Part shown: positions 7,025 to 16,593 of the stretch, in pieces
Numbering within the stretch: the first letter of the stretch is position 1
Layout of the letters: each line of letters starts with the position of its first letter
Notes under the pieces: generated by a model
Seen by the model: only the letters and a program-made list of their open reading frames with translations
Databases searched by the model: none
Told to the model about the DNA's origin: nothing
Program-made: the position numbers and the translations under genes
Assembly (NCBI GenBank): GCA_009379955.1
Contig: WHST01000043.1
Coordinates: 1 to 45,407, forward strand
From: Streptosporangiales bacterium
Lineage (GTDB): Bacteria > Actinomycetota > Actinomycetes > Streptosporangiales > WHST01
Direction of reading: 5' to 3'
Length of the DNA stretch: 45,407 bases

Positions 7025-7699
7025 GTGACCGGCACGGCGCGACGGCAGTGGGGCAGCCTCCGGCAGGGGCAGATCGTCGACGCCGCAGTGCGGCTGGCCC
7101 GTACCGAGGGCGTGGCGGCGTTGACCATCCGCCGACTGGCGGACGAGGTCGGTGCGTCCCGGATGGCGTTGTACCGGCACGTGCCGAGCAAGGACGCTCT
7201 GCTCGACCTGGTGGCGAACGCCGTCGCCGAGCGCCTGGCCGTCCCCGACGTGTCGGTGGACAGCCCGTGGCAGGACCGGCTGCGGCAGCTCGCCCACGCC
7301 ATGCGTCGCGAGCTGCGCGCGCTGCCCGACCTCGCCCAGCTGATCATGGCGCGCGGCAACCACAGCCCCGGCGGCCTGCACCTGGCGGAGGCCATCCTGG
7401 CGACCCTCACCACCGCCGACCTGGACGACGCGGCGACCGCGCGCTTCTACCTGGTGTACGTCGACCTGGTCCTGGGTCGAGCCCACCGGGAGCTCCGCGG
7501 CGACCCGACCAGCCCGAGCCGCAACGAGGCCCTCCTGGCCGGCGCCGAGCACCGCCCCGACGCCCCCCGCCTGCGCGCCCTCGCTCCCCGGTTGCGGTCC
7601 GCCGACCCCGACGAGGTGTTCGAGACCGAGCTGGACATGTTCGTCGCCGCCGTCGAACACGCGGCCCAGACTTGCGAGTCGTCATCGGACAATATATAA
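7025..7699 (+). CDS. TetR family regulator with TetR_C-type ligand domain
   Basis: The 224-residue protein starts at GTG 7025, because the upstream TTG at 6992 lies inside the operator. The helix-turn-helix reads RQGQIVDAAVRLARTEGVAA, then IRRLADEVGASRMALYRHV and PSKDALLDLV. This is the form typical of TetR proteins with the tetracycline-repressor-like C-terminal domain. That domain follows (WQDRLRQLAHAMRRELRALP, FYLVYVDLVLGRAHRELRGD). It precedes a FAD monooxygenase, and its stop codon is embedded in a second, unrelated operator. Confidence 0.85.
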   Translation: MTGTARRQWGSLRQGQIVDAAVRLARTEGVAALTIRRLADEVGASRMALYRHVPSKDALLDLVANAVAERLAVPDVSVDSPWQDRLRQLAHAMRRELRALPDLAQLIMARGNHSPGGLHLAEAILATLTTADLDDAATARFYLVYVDLVLGRAHRELRGDPTSPSRNEALLAGAEHRPDAPRLRALAPRLRSADPDEVFETELDMFVAAVEHAAQTCESSSDNI

Positions 7700-7722
7700 A
7701 CGGTACCGTACCGTTTATATAT
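7692..7722. promoter_or_regulatory. 31-bp perfect palindrome controlling the FAD monooxygenase
   Basis: The 15-base arm ATATATAAACGGTAC (7692-7706) is mirrored without mismatch by 7708-7722 around a single central C. It contains the TAA stop of the preceding TetR gene (7697-7699) and ends 11 bases before ATG 7734, directly at the ribosome site GGGGGAG. Its sequence differs from the operator at 6989-7013, so it is probably bound by the other TetR (9257). It may also fold in RNA and limit read-through. Confidence 0.85.
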
Positions 7723-7733
7723 GGGGGAGTGAC

Positions 7734-9260
7734 ATGCCCGAGATCCTCGTCCTCGTCGTCGGTGCCGGCCCGGTGGGGCTGACTCTCGCGTGCGGCCTGG
7801 CTCAGCAGGGTGTCGCGGTGCGGGTGGTCGACAAGGCTGCCGGCCCGGCGACCACGTCGCGCGCGAACATCCTGCATGGGCGGGGAGTCGAGGTGCTCGA
7901 CCGGGTCGGCGCGCTCGGCGACCTCCCGCAGCGCGCCGCGTCCGGCTTCACGATGCGCCCGGTCATGGGCGGCAGGGTCTTCACAATCCGGTTCGGTGAC
8001 GTGGACGGTACGCCCGTCCGGGCGCTGTACATCTCGCAGGCGGAGGTCGAGTCCGAGCTGCGGCGCCGGCTGGCCGAGCTGGGTACCGCGGTCGAATGGG
8101 GCGTCGAGCTGACCGACGCCCGACCCGATGCCGCGGGCGTCGACGCCGTACTGGCGTCCGGGGAGTCCGTGCGGGCGCGCTGGCTCGTCGGCTGTGACGG
8201 CGGCGACAGCGCGGTGCGTGCGCTCGCCGGCTTCGAGTTCCCCGGCGCGGCGATCAGCGAGAAGTTCCTCCTGGCCGACCTGCACGTCGAGGACTGGGAC
8301 TTCGACCGCGACGGCGGGGTCGGTTGGTACCACGAGGACGGCATGCTGGTGGCCATGCCCATGCCCGAGCCGGACGGGGCTCGCGACCGAGGTGACCTGT
8401 GGCGGTTCATGGCCTACCTGCCGGAAGGGACACGGGAGCGGCTGACCGACGCACAGGTCGTGGACAGTTTCCGTCGCATCGTGCCCAGGCGCTCGGGCGT
8501 GTCCGGCGTACGAGTCCGCGACGCCGCGTGGACCTCGGTCTTCCGCATCCAGCGTCGTCTCGTCGACGACTACCGGCGTGGGCGCGTCCTGCTGGCCGGC
8601 GACGCGGCACACCTGCACTCACCGTTCGGCGGCCAGGGCATGCTCACCGGCGTCGGTGACGCCGAGAACCTCGCCTGGAAGCTGGCGCTGGTGGTGTACG
8701 GCCGTGCCCACGAGGCGTTGCTCGACACCTACGCGGCAGAGCGGCGTCCCGTTGCCGCCACGGTGCTGAAGGAGACCGGCCGAGGTACGTGGCTGCAGAC
8801 GAGCGACAGCGCGATGGCGCGGGCGCTCGTACGCCGCGTCGTCGCTCCGCTGCTGTCGAGACCGTCGGTGCAGCGGCGGCTCACGCTGGCGGCGTCACAG
8901 CTCGGTGTCACGTACCGCGCCGGTCCGCTCGGGTCGCGCCGAGGCGGGCGTCCGTACCCGGGCGACCGGATTCCCGACCTCGGCTGCCGGGCGGCCGACG
9001 GCAGGGCGACCCGACTGCACGCCGAGCTGCGCGGACGCTGGGCGCTGTTGACGGCGGCAACCGGTGTGAGCGAGTGCCTCGCAGCCGCCCGCGAGCGCCT
9101 CGGGCAGTGCGTTACCGCGCTCGTCCCGGCCGCCCGTCCCGGGGACGAGGTGTGGTTGGTGCGTCCCGACGGTCACCTGGCATGGCGCGGACCGAGTGAG
9201 CCGCGAGCGCTGGCGCGTTGGCTGGACGGCACTCTCCAGCGAGGGAGGGCCGGGCGGTGA
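7734..9260 (+). CDS. FAD-dependent aromatic-type monooxygenase (PHBH family)
   Basis: The 508-residue protein has a Rossmann GAGPVG motif (residues 10-15), the mid-chain DG-type motif LVGCDGGDSAVR, and the FAD ribityl motif RVLLAGDAAHLHSPFGGQGM. Together these define group A flavoprotein hydroxylases, which add one oxygen atom from O2 to aromatic or polyketide substrates using NAD(P)H. Its C-terminal thioredoxin-like part (RLHAELRGRWALLTAATG) is typical of the polyketide/rifampicin-type branch. Such enzymes often inactivate or tailor antibiotics. ATG 7734 follows GGGGGAG. It is flanked by two TetR genes, overlapping the second by GTGA, and its promoter carries a long operator. Confidence 0.9.
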   Translation: MPEILVLVVGAGPVGLTLACGLAQQGVAVRVVDKAAGPATTSRANILHGRGVEVLDRVGALGDLPQRAASGFTMRPVMGGRVFTIRFGDVDGTPVRALYISQAEVESELRRRLAELGTAVEWGVELTDARPDAAGVDAVLASGESVRARWLVGCDGGDSAVRALAGFEFPGAAISEKFLLADLHVEDWDFDRDGGVGWYHEDGMLVAMPMPEPDGARDRGDLWRFMAYLPEGTRERLTDAQVVDSFRRIVPRRSGVSGVRVRDAAWTSVFRIQRRLVDDYRRGRVLLAGDAAHLHSPFGGQGMLTGVGDAENLAWKLALVVYGRAHEALLDTYAAERRPVAATVLKETGRGTWLQTSDSAMARALVRRVVAPLLSRPSVQRRLTLAASQLGVTYRAGPLGSRRGGRPYPGDRIPDLGCRAADGRATRLHAELRGRWALLTAATGVSECLAAARERLGQCVTALVPAARPGDEVWLVRPDGHLAWRGPSEPRALARWLDGTLQRGRAGR

Positions 9261-9880
9261 ACGGCGATACGGCTGGTCGGAGCCGCGGACGCGGGCGACC
9301 GCGCGACCCGGGAGCGGACGAGGCCATCCTCGACGCGGCGCTGGCGATGTTCGTGGAACGCGGCGTGGAGGGTACGAGCATCGAGCAGATCGCCAGGCGG
9401 GCGGGCGTCGCGAAGCTGACCGTCTACCGACGGTGGAAGTCCAAGGAGGAGCTGATCGCGCAGGCCATCGATGCGGCGCGCGTCCGGCTGGCCGGCACCG
9501 CGGAAACGTCCCTCGACGGCGTCGACGACCTCCCGGTGCGCGAGCTGGTCGCCGCGATCGTGCCGGATGTGGCCGTGAGCCTCGCCCGGCCCGAGCTGCG
9601 CGCGCTGATCGCCCGCACGCTGGGCGTCACCGTGAGCCATCCCGAGCTGGCGAGGGTCTACTGGCAGCACCACAGCCAACCCCGCCGGCAGGCGACGCGG
9701 GCGCTGCTCGAGCGCGCCAAGCGGGAGGGCATCCTCGCCGAGCACATCGACCCCGACGTCCTCATGGACATGATCAACGGCGCCGTCATCCACCGGCTGC
9801 TGCAGCCGGATCCTCCCGACGCCGCCGAGATGCGCGAGTACCTGACGAAGGTCTACCGCCAGGTCGGCCTGCTGCCCTGA
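9257..9880 (+). CDS. TetR/AcrR family regulator
   Basis: GTG 9257 overlaps the monooxygenase stop (GTGA). The 207-residue product begins with an Arg/Gly-rich lead (RSRGRGRPRDPGADEAIL), then the TetR helix-turn-helix (MFVERGVEGTSIEQIARRAG, VAKLTVYRRWKSKEELIAQA) and a C-terminal domain in the style of AefR/TetR_C proteins (LRALIARTLGVTVSHPELAR, MINGAVIHRLLQPDPPD). Co-translation with the monooxygenase makes it the natural repressor of the palindrome at 7692-7722. The ligand is probably the monooxygenase substrate (inference). Confidence 0.85.
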   Translation: MNGDTAGRSRGRGRPRDPGADEAILDAALAMFVERGVEGTSIEQIARRAGVAKLTVYRRWKSKEELIAQAIDAARVRLAGTAETSLDGVDDLPVRELVAAIVPDVAVSLARPELRALIARTLGVTVSHPELARVYWQHHSQPRRQATRALLERAKREGILAEHIDPDVLMDMINGAVIHRLLQPDPPDAAEMREYLTKVYRQVGLLP

Positions 9881-9969
9881 CCAGCGCGTGACGTACGTCG
9901 TGCCACCGGGCGTACGGGCCCTCCCGCCCTGCGGCAATCGCGTTCTCAGCCACGGCGGGTTCGGATAGC

Positions 9970-12807
9970 GTGCCAGCTGACATGCCCGGTGCCGGGGTTG
10001 GGGATCTGGTCGGCCGCGAGCGGGAGCTGTTCCTGCTCGACGGCCGGTTGCGTGCTGCACTGGGTGGTGCGGGCCAGGTGGTGTCGGTCAGTGGTGAGCC
10101 CGGTATCGGCAAGACGCGGCTGGCCGGCCACGTCCGGGACGCCGCAACCGCGGCGGGCATGCGCTGCTTCTGGGGACGCGCCAGCGAGCAGGACGGCGCG
10201 CCGGCGTACTGGGCGTTCCGGCAGATCGTCCGTCGTGCCGTGGACGCATCCGTGCCCGATCGGCTCGGTGCCGCGGCTGCGGATCTGGCGCATGTGGTGC
10301 CCGACCTGATCGCTCTGGACGCGGGTCGTCGGGTCGACCGCTTCGCCGTCTGTGCGGCGGTCGGTGATCTGCTGTTGGCGGTCGCCGAGGAGACCGGGGC
10401 GCTCGTGGTGGTGGACGACCTCCAGTGGGCGGACGCCGGTTCGGTGGAGATGCTCGAGCACCTGGTCGACCGGCTGGTCGAGGCGCGCCTGATGCTGCTC
10501 GTGACGTACCGCGACAGCGAGGCGGGCGCTCGTCTGCACCTGGCGCACGCGCTCTCGGGCATCGCGCGGCACCCGGCCGTGACACCGATCCGGTTGACGG
10601 GGTTGTCCCGCGCCGGCGTCGCGGCCCAGCTGACCGGGTTGCTCGGCGAGTCGCCGGATGACGTGCTCGTGGAGTCGATCAACCGCCGGACTCGCGGTAA
10701 TCCGTTCTTCGTCCGCGAGCTGGGCCTGCTGCTCGTACAACACCCGGCGGCGGATGACCGGCTGCCGGACGCGGTGCGTGCCGCGGTCGGTGTTCGTCTG
10801 GCGGCGCTACCTGACGACGCGCACCACCTCGTCCGGGTGGCGGCGCTGTTCGGCGGAGACGTGGACGCCACCATGCTCGCCGAGGTCGTCGACGAGCCGT
10901 TGCCGGCGGTCCTCGACGGGCTTGATGCCGCGACCCGTGCCGGCGTCCTCACCAGCAGCGCGGGGTTCGTGCACGACCTGGTCGCCGAGGTGGCTCGCGC
11001 CGAGCTGTCCACCGCGGAACGGCTGGACGTGCACGCGCGGATCGCCGCGCGCCTTGCCGCGCGCGGCGACGCTTGGCAACGCGCGGAGGAGATCGCGCAC
11101 CATTGGCTGTCGTCGCTACCGGTCGGCGACCCCGTCGAGGCGGTGCGATGGGCGGAACGTGCCGCCGCCCGCGCCGCCGAGCAGTTGGCCTGGGAACAGG
11201 CCGCTGCGATGTTCGCCCGTGCCGTGCATGCGGCTGGCCGGGCCGAGCCGGCCGAGCGTGCTCGCCTGCTCCGGTTACGCGCCCGCGCCTGCCTGCGGGC
11301 GTACGACGTCTCCGCCGCTCATGACGCCGTGCGCGCGGCGGCGGCGATCGCCCGCGAGCTGGCCGATCCGGTGGCTCTGGCCGAGGCGGTGCTCTCCTTC
11401 GGCGACTTCGCGGATCCCGCGGGACGCGACGAGCGGCAGGCGCTGTGCGAGGAGGCGCTCGCCGCGCTGTCCGACAGGGATCCGTTGCTGCGCGCTCGGC
11501 TGCTGGCCCAGCTCGCCAGCCACCTCGACCCCGTCGAGTCGCGGGGCCGGGTCGAAGGGGCGACCGACGAGGCGCTCGCGCTGGCCGAGCAGGTCGGTGA
11601 CGCGCATGCCCTGGCCTCGGCACTGCACGCGCGGCAAGTGGCTCGCAGCGGGCCGGAGGGACTGGCCGAGCGGCTCCGCCTCGCCGACCGGATGAGCGAG
11701 CTCGGCACGACGACCGGCGACGACGAGCGGGTGCTGTGGGGGCATCTGTGGCGCTTCGACGCGCTCCTGCAACTCGGCAAGATCGACGCCGCCGAGGTCG
11801 AGGTGCTGCGGATGGCTCGCCTCGTCGAGCGATTGGAGTTGCCACTGGCTCGCTGGCATCTGGGGCGGGCGGGGGCGGCGATAGCGTTCGCTCGCGGCCG
11901 GTTCGTCGAGGTACGTCGGTTCGCCGAGGACATGCTCGGCCGGGCCGCCACGGCCCGGCACAGAGGCGGGGTGCACCTGGCCCGGCTGTTATACGCCCTG
12001 GTCGCCACGCAGACCGGCAAGCCGCCTCCGACGGAAGCCCTGGGCGCTGACACCGCGTGGCAATCGATGGCCGGCCCGGGCGCGATCCTGCCGCTGTGGC
12101 ACCTCGCGGTAGGCAACGTGGAGGAGGCTCGCCGGCTCTACGCCGGTTTCCCACCCGCCGACACGTTGCCGCCGTTCGTCGCCGTACCGACGCTGCAGAT
12201 GAAAGTCGAGCTGGCGGCCGCGTTGGACGACCGGGCGGGCGCGCAGGACGCCTACCGTCACCTGTCACCATGGGCGGACCTGTTCGTCTGTGGCGGCGCC
12301 GGTGCGCTGCACTTCACCGGGTCGATCCACACCTGGCTCGGCGTCGCGGCCAGGGCGTCGGGTCGACTGGACGACGCGGTGCGCCACCTGCGGGCCGGGA
12401 TCGAAGCCAACGAGCGTGCCGGGTCACCGCCCTGCGTCGCCCGCTCGCGGCTCGAGCTGGCGCGCGCGTTGGCCCGCCGTGGCCGGCCCGGAGACGCGGA
12501 GGAGGCGGCCGCCTCGGCCCAGCTCGCCGCGGCCGAGGCCGAGCGGCTGGACATGGCACCGCTGCTGCGGTGGAGCAGGGAACTGCAGGCGGCGTACGGA
12601 GGTGCGGCACCGGGTCGGCTCACCACTCGAGAACGACAGATCGCCGAGCTGGTCGCCCAAGGCCTGACCAACAGGCAGATCGCGGCCACCGTGCACATCG
12701 CGGAGCGCACCGCGGAGACGCACGTGCAGCGCTGCCTGACCAAGCTCGGCCTCACCAACCGCACCCAGCTCGCCGCATGGGTCGCGGAAAGTACGTACCG
12801 CGCGTAA
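9970..12807 (+). CDS. AAA+ ATPase/LuxR family transcriptional regulator (LAL type)
   Basis: The 945-residue protein has an N-terminal P-loop NTPase domain with GREREL, Walker [13 protein letters not shown] and Walker [13 protein letters not shown] long helical TPR-like middle rich in Ala/Leu/Arg follows, then a C-terminal LuxR helix-turn-helix ([20 protein letters not shown], then [17 protein letters not shown]). LAL regulators are large ATP-dependent activators, often of secondary metabolism or sugar use. GTG 9970 is the longest start; ATG 9982 ([13 protein letters not shown]) is equally likely and puts the GRE motif near the N-terminus. It is followed on the same strand by the amidohydrolase, which it may activate. 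Confidence 0.9.
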   Translation: MPADMPGAGVGDLVGRERELFLLDGRLRAALGGAGQVVSVSGEPGIGKTRLAGHVRDAATAAGMRCFWGRASEQDGAPAYWAFRQIVRRAVDASVPDRLGAAAADLAHVVPDLIALDAGRRVDRFAVCAAVGDLLLAVAEETGALVVVDDLQWADAGSVEMLEHLVDRLVEARLMLLVTYRDSEAGARLHLAHALSGIARHPAVTPIRLTGLSRAGVAAQLTGLLGESPDDVLVESINRRTRGNPFFVRELGLLLVQHPAADDRLPDAVRAAVGVRLAALPDDAHHLVRVAALFGGDVDATMLAEVVDEPLPAVLDGLDAATRAGVLTSSAGFVHDLVAEVARAELSTAERLDVHARIAARLAARGDAWQRAEEIAHHWLSSLPVGDPVEAVRWAERAAARAAEQLAWEQAAAMFARAVHAAGRAEPAERARLLRLRARACLRAYDVSAAHDAVRAAAAIARELADPVALAEAVLSFGDFADPAGRDERQALCEEALAALSDRDPLLRARLLAQLASHLDPVESRGRVEGATDEALALAEQVGDAHALASALHARQVARSGPEGLAERLRLADRMSELGTTTGDDERVLWGHLWRFDALLQLGKIDAAEVEVLRMARLVERLELPLARWHLGRAGAAIAFARGRFVEVRRFAEDMLGRAATARHRGGVHLARLLYALVATQTGKPPPTEALGADTAWQSMAGPGAILPLWHLAVGNVEEARRLYAGFPPADTLPPFVAVPTLQMKVELAAALDDRAGAQDAYRHLSPWADLFVCGGAGALHFTGSIHTWLGVAARASGRLDDAVRHLRAGIEANERAGSPPCVARSRLELARALARRGRPGDAEEAAASAQLAAAEAERLDMAPLLRWSRELQAAYGGAAPGRLTTRERQIAELVAQGLTNRQIAATVHIAERTAETHVQRCLTKLGLTNRTQLAAWVAESTYRA

Positions 12808-12855
12808 GTAGATCGCCGGACGCGGAGCGCGGGACGAGCCGCGACCGTGGACGGT

Positions 12856-14088
12856 ATGACGACGACCACACCACGGGCCACCCGCATCGTCTTGCGCGCC
12901 GCCCGGCTGTTCGACGGCGTGACCGGCGCGCTGGTACCCGACCCGCTGGTCCTCATCGACGGTTCCCGTATCTGCGCCGTCGACTCCGGTGTCCGGCCAC
13001 CCGCGGATGCCGCTGTGCTGGATCTGCCCGGTGCGACGCTGCTGCCGGGGCTCATCGACACGCACGTCCACCTGGCCTTCGACGCCTCCGCGGAACCGGT
13101 TCGCCGCCTCGGTGAGCGGACGCCGGACGAGGCGCTCGCCGCCATGACGGCCGCCGCCCGCGCCGCGGCGCGCGGCGGTGTGACGACGGTCCGCGATCTC
13201 GGTGACCGCGACTACCTCGCCCTGGAGCTACGCGGTCGTCCCGGGCTGCCGACGATCGTCGCCGCCGGGCCGCCGCTGACCACACCGGGCGGCCACTGCC
13301 ACTTCCTGGGCGGCGCCACCGGACGTGGTGCGACAGCCGTTCGACGCGCGGTCCGCGACCATGTCGAGCGCGGCGTGGACGTCGTGAAAGTGATGGCCAG
13401 CGGTGGCAACCTCACCCCGGGCAGCCGGCCGGAGGACGCTCAGTTCACCAGCGCCGAGCTGCGGGCCGCCGTGGACGAAGCGCACCGGAACGGCCTGCCG
13501 ATCACCGCCCACGCCCATGGCATCTCGGCGATCGCCGGCGCACTGAGCGCCGGTGTGGACGGCCTCGAACACGTCACGTTCTGGACGTCGGACGGCATCA
13601 GCGCGCCGCCCGAGCTCATCCAGCACATCGCCGACTGCCGGGTGATCGTCGGCGCGACGCTCGGCGTCCGGTCGGTCCCCGGCGCGACGGTGCCGCCCCC
13701 TGTCGCCGCACGGGCACAGTCGATCAGAGCGAACCTACGTCGGCTGCGGTCTGCGGGGGCGAGCATCGTGGCCGGCAGCGACGCCGGACTCGGCGCGGCC
13801 AAGCCGCATGACGCCGCTCGCTACGCCTACGCGGCGCTGCTGGACATCGGCTGCTCACCCGCCGAGGCGATGCGCACGCTCACCTCGGCCGCGGCCGCCG
13901 TCTGTGGCCTCGCCCATCGCAAGGGCCGCCTCGCGCCCGGGTACGACGGCGACATCGTCGCCGTCGACGGTGATCCGTTCGCCGACCCCGCGGCCATCCA
14001 TCGCCTCCGCGCGGTGTACGTCGGCGGCCGGCCCGTCCTGTCCGCAGCACCTCCCATCCCGAACGAGAACACGAGGAGTCGTTCATGA
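12856..14088 (+). CDS. Amidohydrolase family protein (metal-dependent, imidazolonepropionase-like)
   Basis: The 410-residue protein carries the amidohydrolase TIM-barrel signatures: the metal motif LIDTHVHL, the candidate carbamylated lysine in DVVKVMASGGN, the histidines ITAHAHG and GLEHVTF, and the catalytic aspartate in VAGSDAGLG. It finishes with the small beta-domain (LAPGYDGDIVAVDGDPFADP). This subgroup includes Xaa-Pro dipeptidases and ochratoxin- or molinate-type amidases, so hydrolysis of an amide or peptide-like bond is expected. No signal peptide is present. ATG 12856 is preferred over GTG 12847. Its TGA overlaps the ATG of the VOC-hydrolase fusion, so the two are co-translated and probably act on the same molecule. 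Confidence 0.9.
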   Translation: MTTTTPRATRIVLRAARLFDGVTGALVPDPLVLIDGSRICAVDSGVRPPADAAVLDLPGATLLPGLIDTHVHLAFDASAEPVRRLGERTPDEALAAMTAAARAAARGGVTTVRDLGDRDYLALELRGRPGLPTIVAAGPPLTTPGGHCHFLGGATGRGATAVRRAVRDHVERGVDVVKVMASGGNLTPGSRPEDAQFTSAELRAAVDEAHRNGLPITAHAHGISAIAGALSAGVDGLEHVTFWTSDGISAPPELIQHIADCRVIVGATLGVRSVPGATVPPPVAARAQSIRANLRRLRSAGASIVAGSDAGLGAAKPHDAARYAYAALLDIGCSPAEAMRTLTSAAAAVCGLAHRKGRLAPGYDGDIVAVDGDPFADPAAIHRLRAVYVGGRPVLSAAPPIPNENTRSRS

Positions 14089-15377
14089 CCCGCATCGAGG
14101 GACAGCCGAACACGATCGGCGGGATCCACCACCTGAAGCTGCCCGTCGCCGACGTCGAGCGCAGCGGTGACTGGTACGCCAGAGTCCTCGGCTTCGACGT
14201 CGAGATCCGGTTCGTCGAGGACGGCGTGCTACGCGGCTTGGGTCTGCGCCATCCCAGCGGGGTTGGACTCGCCGTCCGACACGATCCCGAGCGGGCGGTG
14301 GCGATGTCCGGCTTCGACGCGGTGGCCCTCGCCGTTCCGACCCGTGACGGGGTGGTGCGGTGGGCGGGGCACCTCGACGAGCTGGGCGAGACCCATGCCG
14401 GAACGGTCCCCGGGCATACCGGTGGGCTCGTGCTGGTCGGGCTGCACGACCCCGACGGCATCGAGATCCGGCTCTACAGTGACGAGACCGCGCCGGTCCA
14501 ACGGCTGCTCGCGGTCGACGGCGGTCAGATCGCCTACACCGACAGCGGTGGAGACGGGGAGTTGGTCCTGCTCGTACACGCGGGAGTCTTCGGGGCCTGG
14601 TTCGAGCCACTGGCCGCCGAGCCCGCGCTTGCCGGCCTGCGGATCGTGCGGATGGTCCGCGCCGGCTACACCGGGCCCACGCCCGACCGACCACTGACCC
14701 TCACCGACCATGCCACCCACTGCGCCGCGCTCCTCGACGAGCTCGGCGGCGGGCCGGCCACCGTGGTCGGGCACTCCTCGTCATCGGCGATCGCGCTACA
14801 ACTTGCGGTCGACCGCCCGGACCTGGTCCGCGGGCTCGTCCTCGGCGAACCACCGCTCATCGAGCAGCTGATCGACCCGGAAGACGCCGCAGCGGTACGC
14901 GACGCCTTCCGTCCGGTGGGGCAGGCCGTCGCGGCAGCCGCGGCCGGCGACGACGTGTCCGCGGCTTACGACGCGTTCATGGGCGTGGTCTGTGGGCCGC
15001 ACCACCGGCAGGTCGTCACCGCGGCGCTCGGGGGCGACGGCCTGGCACGTGCCGTGCAGGATTCCGCGTACTTCTTCCGTGACGAGGTCGCTGCTGCGGC
15101 CCAGTGGGAATTCGACGCCGCGACGGCGGCGCGGGTGAGAACGCCGGTGCTGCTCGTGCAGGGCGGCGCCAGTCCTCCGCCGACGCACCGTCTCGTCGCC
15201 CGGCTCGCCGCGCTACTGCCGGACGTCGGCGTCGTCACGTTCGACGACGACAACCACCTGCTTCCACTCCAGAGCCCGGCCGCCCTCGCCCGCCTGGTCG
15301 CCGATCACACCAGGGCACGGAACTCGTTGGATCATCGGAAGGTGATGGGACCGACGGCGCTCAGCTCGAAGGCGTGA
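14085..15377 (+). CDS. Fusion of a VOC (glyoxalase-like) domain and an alpha/beta hydrolase
   Basis: One unbroken 430-residue frame encodes two enzymes. Residues ~10-135 are a VOC domain (GGIHHLKLPVADVERSGDWY, LGFDVEIRF, GLHDPDGIEIRLYSDE with the metal-ligand Glu). Residues ~145-410 are an alpha/beta hydrolase with the oxyanion region LLVHAG, the nucleophile elbow GHSSSSA and the catalytic histidine in DDDNHLLPL. Separate VOC and hydrolase genes are common; this fusion is unusual. It suggests sequential or channelled steps such as ring opening or isomerisation followed by C-C or ester hydrolysis. ATG 14085 overlaps the amidohydrolase stop. Confidence 0.85.
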   Translation: MTRIEGQPNTIGGIHHLKLPVADVERSGDWYARVLGFDVEIRFVEDGVLRGLGLRHPSGVGLAVRHDPERAVAMSGFDAVALAVPTRDGVVRWAGHLDELGETHAGTVPGHTGGLVLVGLHDPDGIEIRLYSDETAPVQRLLAVDGGQIAYTDSGGDGELVLLVHAGVFGAWFEPLAAEPALAGLRIVRMVRAGYTGPTPDRPLTLTDHATHCAALLDELGGGPATVVGHSSSSAIALQLAVDRPDLVRGLVLGEPPLIEQLIDPEDAAAVRDAFRPVGQAVAAAAAGDDVSAAYDAFMGVVCGPHHRQVVTAALGGDGLARAVQDSAYFFRDEVAAAAQWEFDAATAARVRTPVLLVQGGASPPPTHRLVARLAALLPDVGVVTFDDDNHLLPLQSPAALARLVADHTRARNSLDHRKVMGPTALSSKA

Positions 15378-15451
15378 GACAACAACTCATAGGAGCGGAT
15401 TCGGTCCTCGTGCCTGATGATCAGCCGTGGCACGCGGCGATCTGCGAGACG

Positions 15452-16174
15452 CTATCGCGAGGTCACCACACAGAACTCATGGCCGTCGGGATCGGCCATG
15501 ACCACCCAGCTGACCTTGCCCTGGCCGATGTCGATGCGAGTCGCCCCGAGGGAGACGAGACGGTCGACCTCCGCTTGCTGATCACCGTGGACGGGTGGAG
15601 CGATGTCGAAATGCAGTCGGTACTTCCCGGTCTTCGGCATCAGTGGCGGACCGCCCCAGGTGATCTTCGGCCCGCCGCGCGGCGAGCGGATCGCGGTCTC
15701 TTGGTCCTGGTCCCAGACCAACGGCCACCCCAGCGCTTCGCTCCAGAAGTACCCGACCTCCTGCGAACCGTCGGACGCCAGCGCTCCGACGAATCCGCAG
15801 TCGGCGAGGAAGTTGTTGCCCGGCTCGATGACGCAGAACTCATTGCCTTCGGGGTCGGCGAGCACCACATGACCCTCTTCCGGGAGTTGACCGACGTCGA
15901 GGTGCCGGGCGCCGAGTCCGAGCGCCCTCGCCACCGTCTGCTGCTGGTCCTCGAGGGACGTGCTCGTCAGATCGAAGTGCATCTGGTTCGGGCCGACCTT
16001 CTGCTCCTGAGTTGGCAGAAATCGGATCCGGAACCCGGTGTCATCGCTCGGCAGGAGCGCAATGCCGTCGTGGGGGTCGTCGGCCGTCTCCCAGCCCAGG
16101 ACGCCGGCCCAGAAGCGCGCGAGACGGAGCGGGTCGTTCGCATCGAAGCAGAGCGCGAGGAGGTGACAGGTCAT
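15452..16174 (-). CDS. Tandem VOC/glyoxalase-like protein
   Basis: The 240-residue protein has two VOC repeats. The first runs from LLALCFDANDPLRLARFWAG to HVVLADPEGNEFCVIEPG. The second runs from GYFWSEALGWPLVWDQDQET to SWVVMADPDGHEFCVVTS. Each ends in the DPEGNEF/DPDGHEF motif with the metal-binding Glu. Proteins of this form are common in actinomycetes and usually bind or modify small drugs or aldehydes; no substrate can be named. ATG 16174 is used; GTG 16186 is an in-frame alternative. It converges with the VOC-hydrolase fusion; nothing is seen in the 74 bp between them. Confidence 0.8.
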   Translation of the reverse strand: MTCHLLALCFDANDPLRLARFWAGVLGWETADDPHDGIALLPSDDTGFRIRFLPTQEQKVGPNQMHFDLTSTSLEDQQQTVARALGLGARHLDVGQLPEEGHVVLADPEGNEFCVIEPGNNFLADCGFVGALASDGSQEVGYFWSEALGWPLVWDQDQETAIRSPRGGPKITWGGPPLMPKTGKYRLHFDIAPPVHGDQQAEVDRLVSLGATRIDIGQGKVSWVVMADPDGHEFCVVTSR

Positions 16175-16488
16175 TCCGCTCCGCACCTCCGATCTGTTGA
16201 CTCAAGCTGCAGACAGGGCACGTCGGTCTCAGGTGTGATCTGTGGTGGTGCGGCGGGCGGTGAGGTAGGACCGGGCCGCATGGCCGTACAGGACACAGTC
16301 GCGCTGCCGGCGTCCGGGCGCAGCAGACCGGTCGCCATCGACAGCGTGGTCGTCTTGCCCGCTCCGTTCGGGCCGACCATCTCGTAGAACGAGCCGGCCG
16401 GGACGGTCAGCGAGAGATCATCGACAGCGAGCTGATCGCCGTACCGCTTGGTCAGCCCGCGTAGATCCAGGGCCGGTATGAGACTCAT
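16171..16488 (-). pseudogene. ABC transporter ATPase, N-terminal fragment
   Basis: ATG 16488 begins a typical drug-export type ABC ATPase: LDLRGLTKRYGDQLAVDDLS, then the Walker A GPNGAGKTTT and SMATGLLRPDAG. Resemblance ends near residue 65 (about 16294). The frame then runs through unrelated Pro/Thr-rich residues to a stop at 16171, next to the VOC gene. The Q-loop, signature motif, Walker B and H-loop are missing, so it cannot hydrolyse ATP. The fragment is downstream of and co-directional with the organosulfur operon but is not a sulfonate-import ATPase by its form. Confidence 0.75.
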
Positions 16489-16593
16489 GACCCTATTTCT
16501 ATCCGGTATCACCGTCCCCACGTGCAAGGTGAATCGCATCTGAGACAAAATCCCGGGCATCACACGCTGACCTGCGGGGTGGTCTCCGGCGTG

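Noticed and set aside
11073-12271. Long Arg/Pro-rich open frames on both strands within the LAL regulator
   Set aside because: Typical shadow frames of a very GC-rich gene.
16171-16293. Possible second coding piece downstream of the broken ABC ATPase
   Set aside because: None of the three frames resembles an ABC domain or any family I know.
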